From the NCBI GenBank assembly GCA_016709315.1, contig JADJMZ010000001.1, forward strand, positions 62,001-126,000: a DNA stretch of 64,000 bases. Reading direction: 5' to 3'. The translations under genes and the position numbers were made by a program. Shown piece by piece: positions 57,256-63,633 of this stretch. The number at the start of each line of letters is the position of its first letter. Within the stretch, counting starts at the first letter, position 1. The notes below the pieces were generated by a model. It ran no database searches, was not told the origin of the DNA, and saw only the letters and a program-made list of their open reading frames with translations. Source of the stretch: Ignavibacteria bacterium (GTDB lineage Bacteria > Bacteroidota > Ignavibacteria > Tepidaquicellales > Tepidaquicellaceae).

Positions 57256-57894
57256 ATGAGCACAAAAGACACCTCAGTAAATAAGATCGCCGAATATCTA
57301 AGGAAGGAAATCATGTACGGAAATATTAAACCCGGAGATCAGATAAAAGAATTTCACATTTCGAAAATATGCAAAATAAGCAGAGTTCCTGTCAGAGAAG
57401 CTTTAAGGATACTTCACAGCGAGGGATATGTGGATATGATACCGAACAGAGGAAGTTTTGTAAGGATAGTATCAAAGGAGTATGTTCATGAAGTAGCTGA
57501 AGTATATTTTATAATTGCTCCTAAGCTGCTTAAAGACGCTATTCCAAGGTATACAGCGGATACTTTCAAAAAAGCAAACAGTCTTCTGAAAAAAATTGAA
57601 AAATGCAGAGACTTCAGTAAAGTGGGATACCTGATATGGGATTTCGGAAAGATAATCTACGGACCTTCTAAATTAGGTTTTATGAAGTTTGTAATAGATG
57701 AAATATACAAATACAATATCAGAGCATTGAATGATGTATTTGTGAAAAGCAACGATATGAAATATGATGTAACCTATCATAAAAAATTTCTTGATCTGTG
57801 TATGAAAAAACAAACTGATGAAGCGATAAAGTTATGGAACAAGCATATTCACAAATTGTCTAAAACAATGTCACAAAAAACCGATATGGAATAA
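57256..57894 (+). CDS. GntR family transcriptional regulator (FCD-like)
   Basis: This 212-residue protein has an N-terminal winged helix-turn-helix of the GntR type (KIAEYLRKEIMYGNIKPGDQI, then HISKICKISRVPVREALRIL and LHSEGYVDMIPNRGSFVRIV). The C-terminal all-helical domain of about 130 residues resembles FCD ligand-binding domains, but the metal-binding histidines are not all obvious (YDVTYHKKFL holds one). FCD regulators usually sense organic acids. Its place directly after nrfHA, in the same direction with only its own terminators between, suggests local control, which is inference. Confidence 0.83.
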   Translation: MSTKDTSVNKIAEYLRKEIMYGNIKPGDQIKEFHISKICKISRVPVREALRILHSEGYVDMIPNRGSFVRIVSKEYVHEVAEVYFIIAPKLLKDAIPRYTADTFKKANSLLKKIEKCRDFSKVGYLIWDFGKIIYGPSKLGFMKFVIDEIYKYNIRALNDVFVKSNDMKYDVTYHKKFLDLCMKKQTDEAIKLWNKHIHKLSKTMSQKTDME

Positions 57895-57920
57895 TTTAGA
57901 TTTTTTTAACTTGTATAATA

Positions 57921-57956
57921 AAAAGCCGTTTCAAATTAATTTTTAAAACGGCTTTT
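57921..57956 (+). terminator. Terminator after the GntR gene
   Basis: A perfect 11-bp stem (aaaagccgttt at 57921-57931 and aaacggctttt at 57946-57956) shares its first ten bases with the stem after nrfA. It lies 26 bp past the stop codon. Confidence 0.88.
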
Positions 57957-58000
57957 GTATTTTATGCTGATTAAAGAATAACTGATTATTCCCGGCTTAC

Positions 58001-58468
58001 TCAGAAACTCTTCTTTTGAATTTTGTTGTGAATGTTATTTATTTCAAGAAGAGCTGCGGATCCATACCAGGGATGAAGTTCCATTTCAAGTACACCTGCT
58101 TTGACAGCGGGATCAGTGGAAGTAAGTTCGCGCGCTTCTTCTAAAGTCCTTACATCAAAGATATAAATTCCTTTTAAGCTCTGATTATCCATGAAAGGTC
58201 CGGCAATTACGAGCTTACCGTCTTCAGCCATTTTATTTATATTCTTCATGTGTTCTGACTGAAGTCTGTCTTCTTCAGCTTTATCAGTAAGAATATTTTT
58301 TCCTGATTTCAAAAAAGCCATTATGAATTGTTTCATTCCGTAATCATCAGCTCCGTACTTTTTTGCCAGAAGTGAATCGTAAGTCTGGATATTACTGTCT
58401 GAGGATTGAGCATTACCGTTGTTATTCAATGCTATAAAAATTAGTAAAATTAATGTAATCTTTAACAT
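58001..58468 (-). CDS. Secreted YciI-like (YCII domain) protein
   Basis: This 155-residue protein has a signal peptide (ITLILLIFIALNNNGNAQ) and a YCII-type ferredoxin-like fold. It has YGMKQFIMAFLKSGKN near the start, then HMKNINKMAEDGKLVIAGPF (typical YciI block), IYIFDVRTLEEARELTSTDP and ELHPWYGSAALLE at the end. YciI proteins are small, of mostly unknown activity, and usually cytosolic. The exported form is common in Bacteroidota. It has no obvious operon partner. Confidence 0.8.
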   Translation of the reverse strand: MLKITLILLIFIALNNNGNAQSSDSNIQTYDSLLAKKYGADDYGMKQFIMAFLKSGKNILTDKAEEDRLQSEHMKNINKMAEDGKLVIAGPFMDNQSLKGIYIFDVRTLEEARELTSTDPAVKAGVLEMELHPWYGSAALLEINNIHNKIQKKSF

Positions 58469-58609
58469 AAGTTTTAAATTTTATTTTAAAAAAATTTTTA
58501 AAGTATTTTTTGTACGGGACATATTAAGGAAAGATATAAAAAGCTCTATGAAACATTTCCTCCAAAGCCCGATAAAATTTTTACTGCAATGAAAAATACT
58601 TTGTGCTTA

Positions 58610-60628
58610 TCAGTAACCGATAAGGTCTTTCAGTTTGTTTTCAAAAGTTTTCTTCCGGAAAAAATTTTCCTCAAGCGTATTTGCAAACGGAACCGGAGTA
58701 TCGAGACTGCCGCTTCTCATTACAGGAGCATCAAGATATGTAAAACAATTCTCCGAAATATGCGCCGCGATCTCAGCGCCAATTCCTCCTGTCAGAGTAT
58801 CTTCGTGAAGTATTATCACTTTTCCTGTTTTCTTCACACTGTCTTCGACAGTTTCTTTATCCCATGGAAGCAATATTCTCAGATCAATAAGGTCCGCAGA
58901 AATTTCAGGATTAGTCTTCAGTAAATTCTTCGCCCAGTGAACACCCATTCCGTAAGTTACAATTGTAACATCATCTCCTTCTGAAATAAATTTTGCTTTG
59001 CTTGTGCCAACAGTATAATAATCATCGGGAATATCTTCCGTGATGCTTCTGTATAACGCCTTATGTTCAAAGAACATTACGGGATTCGGATCCTCTATAG
59101 CTGCAGCAATCATTCCTTTTGCATCAAATGGATCAGAAGGATAAAACACTTTAAGTCCGGGCGTATGAAAAAACCAGGCTTCATTGGATTGTGAGTGAAA
59201 CGGTCCTGCTCCGACACCCGCTCCGCAGGGCATTCTGATTACTACATCAGCATTTTGTCCCCACCTGTAATGAATCTTGGCAAGGTTATTCACAATCTGA
59301 TTGAAGCCGCTTGTCACAAAATCAGCGAACTGCATTTCCATAACTGACTTCATTCCTTTTATTGAAAGTCCGAGCGCAGCTCCTGCTATTGCTGACTCGC
59401 ACAAAGGAGTGTTTCTGATTCTTTCTTTGCCGAACTCTTTATAAAAATTTTCAGTGATCTTAAAAACACCTCCGTACTCTGCAATGTCCTGTCCCATTAT
59501 CACGAGGTCATCATATTTCCGTAGTGACTGTTTTAAACCATCGGATATTGCATCTATCATTCTCTTCGGAGATTTTTTTCCTGTTGCAGGATTAATAATT
59601 TTCTGAATATAAGGTGCATAAACATCAGACAGCTCCAGTTCCGTATCTGGAGTTATTTCCGGTTCGGCAAATGTGGCTTCAAGAGCGGTGTCTATCTGTG
59701 CTTTAAATTCTTTTCTTAACAACTCGACTAAAGAGTCATTCAATATTCCTTCTTCAATAAGATAGTTTTCATAATTTGCAACAGGATCTTTCTTAGCCCA
59801 TTCTTCAAAGAGTTCCGTCGGAACATATTTTGTTCCGGATGCTTCTTCATGACCGCGCATTCTGAATGTTTTGCATTCCAGCAGCAAAGGTCTCGGATCG
59901 TTCTTCATTGATTCGGCGTAAGTTTTTATAGTGTCATAAACTGTAAGTATATTATTGCCGTCAATCTGTAATGATTCCATTCCGTAACCAATTCCTTTGT
60001 CAGCAAGGTCTTCGCATTTATACTGTTCATTCACAGGAGTAGAAAGTCCGTAAGCATTATTTTCTATGACAAAGATCACAGGAAGATTCCATACGGCAGC
60101 CACATTAAGAGCTTCATGAAAATCCCCTTCGCTTGTACCGCCGTCTCCCGAAAACACTGCCGTAACTTTATTATCTTTTTTAAGAAGACTTGCAAGTGCG
60201 ATGCCGTCAGCAATGCCGAGCTGCGGTCCGAGATGAGAGATCATTCCGACAATATGGAATTCATTCGTTCCAAAATGAAAAGATCTTTCACGGCCTTTCG
60301 AAAAGCCGTTATTCTTTCCCTGAAGCTGTTTGAACAATCTGTCAAGCGGAAGTCCTTTCACCGTGAATACTCCGAGATTCCTGTGCATGGGAAGAATATA
60401 TTCATCTTTATCGAGAGCCATAGATACTCCAACAGATATTGCTTCCTGCCCGATTCCCGAAAACCATTTTGATATCTTACCTTTTCTGAGAAGCAGAAGC
60501 ATTTTTTCTTCTATCAGTCTTGGAAGAAGGATTGCTTTGTATAAATTCAAAAGCGTCTCATTATCATAATTTTTTCTGTCAAAGGACATAACTCTTCTTT
60601 TATTTTCAGCAACCGGTTGGGATTCCAT
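58610..60628 (-). CDS. 2-oxoacid dehydrogenase E1, fused alpha and beta subunits
   Basis: This is a thiamine-diphosphate-dependent dehydrogenase E1 with alpha and beta chains in one 672-residue protein. The alpha part (about 1-330) has the ThDP site AVFSGDGGTSEGDFHEALNV and NNAYGLSTPVNEQY. The beta part (about 345-672) has LGLSIKGMKSVMEMQFADFV, VVIRMPCGAGVGAGPFHSQS and VIILHEDTLTGGIGAEIAA. The set resembles branched-chain or pyruvate E1. Fused E1 of this layout is common in Bacteroidota. Substrate choice (branched-chain 2-oxoacid versus pyruvate) is open. Confidence 0.87.
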   Translation of the reverse strand: MESQPVAENKRRVMSFDRKNYDNETLLNLYKAILLPRLIEEKMLLLLRKGKISKWFSGIGQEAISVGVSMALDKDEYILPMHRNLGVFTVKGLPLDRLFKQLQGKNNGFSKGRERSFHFGTNEFHIVGMISHLGPQLGIADGIALASLLKKDNKVTAVFSGDGGTSEGDFHEALNVAAVWNLPVIFVIENNAYGLSTPVNEQYKCEDLADKGIGYGMESLQIDGNNILTVYDTIKTYAESMKNDPRPLLLECKTFRMRGHEEASGTKYVPTELFEEWAKKDPVANYENYLIEEGILNDSLVELLRKEFKAQIDTALEATFAEPEITPDTELELSDVYAPYIQKIINPATGKKSPKRMIDAISDGLKQSLRKYDDLVIMGQDIAEYGGVFKITENFYKEFGKERIRNTPLCESAIAGAALGLSIKGMKSVMEMQFADFVTSGFNQIVNNLAKIHYRWGQNADVVIRMPCGAGVGAGPFHSQSNEAWFFHTPGLKVFYPSDPFDAKGMIAAAIEDPNPVMFFEHKALYRSITEDIPDDYYTVGTSKAKFISEGDDVTIVTYGMGVHWAKNLLKTNPEISADLIDLRILLPWDKETVEDSVKKTGKVIILHEDTLTGGIGAEIAAHISENCFTYLDAPVMRSGSLDTPVPFANTLEENFFRKKTFENKLKDLIGY

Positions 60629-60705
60629 AGATATTGTTTTTAAAATTTTTTAGTAATTTAAAAATAACAAATGTGAGTGTGATTAAAAATGAAGATATAA
60701 AAAGA

Positions 60706-60728
60706 AAAGACAGGTCAGACCTGTCTTT
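60706..60728 (-). terminator. Terminator of the ferritin gene
   Basis: A 10-bp stem (aaagacaggt at 60706-60715 and acctgtcttt at 60719-60728) has a 3-nt loop. On the minus strand it is followed by T-rich sequence. It lies 33 bp past the ferritin stop. Confidence 0.87.
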
Positions 60729-60760
60729 AAATTATGTATATTGATATAAACAAATTAACT

Positions 60761-61267
60761 TTATTCCGCTTCCGGAGTAAAAGTCCTGGTACCGAGTTCA
60801 TTATCAAGTGTCAGCAGTCCCAGACCTTCGCCGTTAATCAGCTTAAGCTTCGAAATGATCTTTGACATTGATGCTTCTTCTTCCACCTGTTCGTCTACAT
60901 ACCATTCAATGAAACTCTTAACCGAGTGATCATTTTCCTTTATAGCAATATCCATCAGTTCGTTTATGCTTTTTGTAATAAATCTTTCATGCTCAAGAGC
61001 ATCCTCGAATAAATTCAATACGGATTTAAATTCGGCTTTCGGCTCGGACAGTGATTTAAGTATTACTCTGCCGCCTTTGTCGTGAACGAAGTTAAACATT
61101 TTCATAGCGTGAAAATGTTCTTCCTGCGCCTGCACATTGAAATAATTTCCAAATCCTTCCATTTCTATGGATTCTAGATAAGCTGACATTGAAAGGTAAA
61201 AGTATTCCGAAAAGAATTCCTTGTTGATCTGATCATTCAGAGCATTCTGAAGTTTTTTTGTTAGCAT
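60761..61267 (-). CDS. ftnA: Ferritin (non-haem)
   Basis: This 168-residue iron-storage ferritin has the four-helix bundle with ferroxidase ligands in NKEFFSEYFYLSMSAYLES, then VQAQEEHFHAMKMFNFVHDKG and EALEHERFITKSINELMD-like helix 3, then HSVKSFIEWYVDEQVEEEASM. These are the usual bacterial FtnA motifs. It stores Fe(III) and limits free iron, of use beside the Fe-S and haem enzymes in the window. A C-terminal tail of acidic residues follows. It has its own terminator and appears monocistronic. Confidence 0.93.
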   Translation of the reverse strand: MLTKKLQNALNDQINKEFFSEYFYLSMSAYLESIEMEGFGNYFNVQAQEEHFHAMKMFNFVHDKGGRVILKSLSEPKAEFKSVLNLFEDALEHERFITKSINELMDIAIKENDHSVKSFIEWYVDEQVEEEASMSKIISKLKLINGEGLGLLTLDNELGTRTFTPEAE

Positions 61268-61483
61268 TGTTTTCTCCTGTTAAATTTAATTACATGAAAT
61301 TAATAATTTAAGGACTGAGATAAAATGTTATAAATAAACCTTTGTATATTTCCTTTGTGTACTAAAATTATTTCTTGCAGATACCTGCGGCGAGAAAGGA
61401 AAAATCAAAAATCAGGCAGTAAAAATTGTACATTCCAAAAATCCGAAGTTTAAAAAGTATAAGACAAAATCATTTTAGAAATT

Positions 61484-62602
61484 TCATTCTTCAGGGTAAA
61501 TTTTATTAAGCAGAAAATAATACGGACCGATCATGTGATTTTTGAACAATTCCGGAATACCTGATTCAGTTTTAGTGAATTGCTCGTATCCTTCCTGTTT
61601 CATTAATACCACTGGCGCTCCGCAGGGATAATAATAAGTATCGTAAGTGTAGTCAGGTTCGGGAAATCCGGGCAGATATTTTTTTATAGAATTTTTATAA
61701 GTCATGCCGCCGAAAAATTCATTCAGCACATCTCTGGAAGAATTAAGTTTGTTCTTCAGTTTGTCAGTAAGATAATCGAATATAAGTTTTTCAATAAAAT
61801 TCATTTTAACAAGAAGCATATCTCTGTCCGAATATGGATTTACTTTAGTGAAATCATCAAATGTCTGAACGGATAAAGGAGTTTGCGGAACCCAGTCTTC
61901 GGAGTTATAAACTCTCATAGCTAAACCTCCTCTTGTTATAAAATCAAAATCATAAGCATAATTTAAATTACCGGGTTTAGGAGGAGCGCTGCAGTATGTT
62001 TTAAAATTTACATCAGAGGGAATTCTTTCTTTGTCGAGATAGTGAAGATATGAAGTCAGCAAATAAGCAATAGCACCTCCCTGACTATGACCCATGATGA
62101 TATAATTTCTAACGCCTTTAGCGTAACATTCGTTGATCTTTGTAACAATAGAACCAGATAAATAGGCGAGACCAGTGAGCCACCCTGCGTGGACACTTGC
62201 GCCGGGATAAGATGCCAGTTTATAAATGAATACAAAATCGGAATCAATTATAACAGAGCCATTTGCAGGCACCATTGCAGCATAAAAATCTTCAGCCCAT
62301 GAATTAGCTTTAGCAGTAGTTCCTCTGATACTGATTATACCAACACTGTCTTCTCTAATCCAGAGATCCCATCTGTTATCCAGTCCCATAACATCGGATC
62401 TGAATTCCAGCTTACATTTTTCAGGAAAGGGAAGTGTAACATTAGTCCATGGAGTATCTGTTTGTCTTGTTGATATTTCAAGCATTTGTCTGTATTCAGC
62501 AGGATCAAATCCGGGATTTAATTTCGGCTGAGCTAAAGCATTAAAGGAAATGAAAATTAAATAAAAAGAAAAGTATGCAAGTTTTAGTAAAATATTTTTC
62601 AT
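61484..62602 (-). CDS. Secreted class 3 lipase-type protein
   Basis: This 372-residue protein has a signal peptide (LLKLAYFSFYLIFISFNALA) and a lipase class 3 (fungal lipase-like) alpha/beta hydrolase domain. The nucleophile elbow is YIIMGHSQGGAIAYLL (GHSQG near residue 173). GISIRGT-type oxyanion sequence appears as GIISIRGTTAKANSW, and the acidic residue may be in YNSEDWVPQTPL. The enzyme acts outside the cytoplasm on esters or lipids. It has no neighbours in the same operon. Confidence 0.84.
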   Translation of the reverse strand: MKNILLKLAYFSFYLIFISFNALAQPKLNPGFDPAEYRQMLEISTRQTDTPWTNVTLPFPEKCKLEFRSDVMGLDNRWDLWIREDSVGIISIRGTTAKANSWAEDFYAAMVPANGSVIIDSDFVFIYKLASYPGASVHAGWLTGLAYLSGSIVTKINECYAKGVRNYIIMGHSQGGAIAYLLTSYLHYLDKERIPSDVNFKTYCSAPPKPGNLNYAYDFDFITRGGLAMRVYNSEDWVPQTPLSVQTFDDFTKVNPYSDRDMLLVKMNFIEKLIFDYLTDKLKNKLNSSRDVLNEFFGGMTYKNSIKKYLPGFPEPDYTYDTYYYPCGAPVVLMKQEGYEQFTKTESGIPELFKNHMIGPYYFLLNKIYPEE

Positions 62603-62759
62603 TTAAGTTAAGTTTGATTTTCTTTCAATATACTTCAAATTAGTTAATATCTCAATATTGCGAGCAGATAATAATAAAAATTTTAAATTAAAAAATAAAA
62701 TTCATAAGAATTTTAGATTGATACTAAACTCAAAAAATGGTAATTTGCATTTGCAATAC

Positions 62760-62832
62760 GGACAGGTAGCTCAGTCGGTAGAGCAACGGCCTGAAAAGCC
62801 GTGTGTCGCCGGTTCGATTCCGGCCCTGTCCA
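62760..62832 (+). tRNA. tRNA-Phe (anticodon GAA)
   Basis: The 73-nt gene folds into a full cloverleaf. Acceptor stem ggacagg pairs with cctgtcc, D arm gctc/gagc, anticodon arm acggc with loop ctgaaaa (anticodon GAA) and gccgt, variable loop gtgtc, and T arm gccgg, loop ttcgatt, ccggc. CCA is not encoded after the discriminator A (the next bases are CT). Part of this gene, from the T-loop to 2 nt past the end, is repeated downstream twice. Confidence 0.96.
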
Positions 62833-62844
62833 CTGGAAATAAGC

Positions 62845-62875
62845 AAAGACCTCAAAATTAAGGGGTCTTTTTTTT
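62845..62875 (+). terminator. Terminator of tRNA-Phe, forming the leader of cassette 1
   Basis: A 9-bp stem (aaagacctc at 62845-62853 and ggggtcttt at 62862-62870, one T-G pair) with an 8-nt loop is followed by T residues to 62875. The GIY-YIG ATG begins at 62876, the next base. The descending arm contains AGGGG about 10 nt before the ATG, so it doubles as a ribosome binding site. Confidence 0.87.
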
Positions 62876-63139
62876 ATGTATTTTACTTATATAATTAAAT
62901 CGGTTAAAACTGGCAAACTGTATATTGGTCAGACTAACAATATTGAAAATCGAATTTGGAAACATAATTCAAATAAAGTATTTTCAACAAAGAACAGAGG
63001 TCCATGGAAACTAATTTATGTTAAAGAGTTTACTTCAAGATCTGAAGCAATGAAGTATGAAAGGAAATTGAAATCTCTTAAGAACAAAGATTATCTATTA
63101 AAAATAATTGAACCAAAGAATAGTAATTGTCCTGAATAG
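62876..63139 (+). CDS. GIY-YIG nuclease superfamily protein (cassette 1)
   Basis: This 87-residue single-domain GIY-YIG protein starts MYFTYIIKSVKTGKLYIGQT (the GIY-YIG strands as TYI and LYIG). It continues with NNIENRIWKHN (the conserved arginine) and EAMKYERKLKSLKN with the metal-binding glutamate, and ends NSNCPE. This is the usual size of UPF0213-type proteins, whose role is mostly unknown. The gene has no promoter of its own and begins at the end of the tRNA-Phe terminator, so expression would need read-through. A 17-nt hairpin follows the stop directly. Confidence 0.9.
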   Translation: MYFTYIIKSVKTGKLYIGQTNNIENRIWKHNSNKVFSTKNRGPWKLIYVKEFTSRSEAMKYERKLKSLKNKDYLLKIIEPKNSNCPE

Positions 63140-63156
63140 TCCCGATGAAATCGGGA
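63140..63156. repeat. 17-nt hairpin at the end of cassette 1
   Basis: tcccgatgaaatcggga is a 7-bp perfect stem with a 3-nt loop. It begins at the base after the stop codon and ends at the base before the second 22-nt tRNA repeat. An identical copy closes cassette 2 at 63484-63500. There is no U tract after it. Confidence 0.9.
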
Positions 63157-63188
63157 TTCGATTCCGGCCCTGTCCACTGGAAATAAGC

Positions 63189-63219
63189 AAAGACCTCAAA
63201 ATTAAGGGGTCTTTTTTTT
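63189..63219 (+). terminator. Terminator/leader of cassette 2
   Basis: This is an exact copy of the hairpin and T tract at 62845-62875, shifted by 344 bp, again ending one base before the ATG of a GIY-YIG gene. Confidence 0.85.
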
Positions 63220-63483
63220 ATGTATTTTACTTATATAATTAAATCGGTTAAAACTGGCAAACTGTATATTGGTCAGACTAACAATATTGAAAATCGAATT
63301 TGGAAACATAATTCAAATAAAGTATTTTCAACAAAGAACAGAGGTCCATGGAAATTAAATTATGTTAAAGAGTTTACTTCAAGATCTGAAGCAATGAAGT
63401 ATGAAAGGAAATTGAAATCTCTGAAGAACAAAGATTATCTATTAAAAATAATTGAACCAAGGAATAGTAATTGTCCTGAATAG
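63220..63483 (+). CDS. GIY-YIG nuclease superfamily protein (cassette 2)
   Basis: This second 87-residue GIY-YIG protein differs from the first at only two residues (Ile to Asn in GPWKLNYVKEF, and Lys to Arg in IEPRNSNCPE) and four nucleotides. It keeps the GIY-YIG strands, the arginine and the glutamate, so both copies should be active. The differences show that the tandem copies are not a simple assembly duplicate. It is preceded by the 22-nt tRNA end repeat and the cassette leader. Confidence 0.9.
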   Translation: MYFTYIIKSVKTGKLYIGQTNNIENRIWKHNSNKVFSTKNRGPWKLNYVKEFTSRSEAMKYERKLKSLKNKDYLLKIIEPRNSNCPE

Positions 63484-63500
63484 TCCCGATGAAATCGGGA
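63484..63500. repeat. 17-nt hairpin at the end of cassette 2
   Basis: This is an identical copy of the tcccgat-gaa-atcggga hairpin at 63140-63156, between the second GIY-YIG stop codon and the third 22-nt tRNA repeat. Confidence 0.9.
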
Positions 63501-63522
63501 TTCGATTCCGGCCCTGTCCACT

Positions 63523-63550
63523 AAGCCCTGAAATATCAGGGCTTTTTTTT
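63523..63550 (+). terminator. Terminator after the third tRNA-end repeat
   Basis: A perfect 9-bp stem (aagccctga at 63523-63531 and tcagggctt at 63536-63544) with a 4-nt loop is followed by T residues. It differs in sequence from the cassette terminators, so it may be the original tRNA-Phe terminator or belong to an older cassette. Confidence 0.9.
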
Positions 63551-63633
63551 TGTATTTTCGATTTATAGTAGAATCTGTTCAAACTGATTATATGTATACT
63601 TGTCAGAAAACTCCGGACTTGTTATTTAATTAA
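63550..63633 (+). pseudogene. Decayed GIY-YIG gene remnant (third cassette)
   Basis: Directly after the terminator, and in the same place as the GIY-YIG start in cassettes 1 and 2, the plus strand reads TTG then YFRFIVESVQTDYMYTCQ and stops at 63633. This lines up with YFTYIIKSVKTGKLYIGQ in the intact genes. The YIG motif is altered to YTC and the rest of the gene is absent. I infer an older, degraded cassette. Its end overlaps the 3' end of the T9SS gene on the other strand by 12 nt. Confidence 0.6.

Larger units (their letters stand above)
62813..63522 (+). mobile_element. Tandem array of 344-bp tRNA-targeted GIY-YIG cassettes
   Basis: A 22-nt word (T-loop to just past the 3' end of tRNA-Phe) occurs at 62813-62834, 63157-63178 and 63501-63522, spaced exactly 344 bp. 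Each period consists only of that word, a 41-nt leader containing a terminator, a 264-nt GIY-YIG gene, and a 17-nt hairpin (tcccgatgaaatcggga) that abuts the next copy. The two full periods differ at only four positions, all inside the gene. The third copy is followed by a different terminator and a decayed GIY-YIG remnant. The layout resembles serial integration at a tRNA 3' end, each event rebuilding the tRNA end. Confidence 0.75.

Noticed and set aside
61342..61480. Open stretch ending NPKFKKYKTKSF upstream of the ferritin gene
   Set aside because: About 45 codons on the plus strand with lysine-rich coding look but no start codon and no known family; possible remnant only.
62658..62861. 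67-codon open frame across tRNA-Phe
   Set aside because: It is the tRNA read as protein (AQSVEQRPEKPCVAGSIPA), a known annotation artefact, with no coding character upstream.
62876..63483. Tandem GIY-YIG genes as an assembly duplication
   Set aside because: The copies differ at four bases, and the third unit is clearly diverged, so at least part of the array is real.
62813..63522. CRISPR array
   Set aside because: The repeats are 22 nt but the intervals are 322 bp and nearly identical to each other, so they are cassettes and not spacers.
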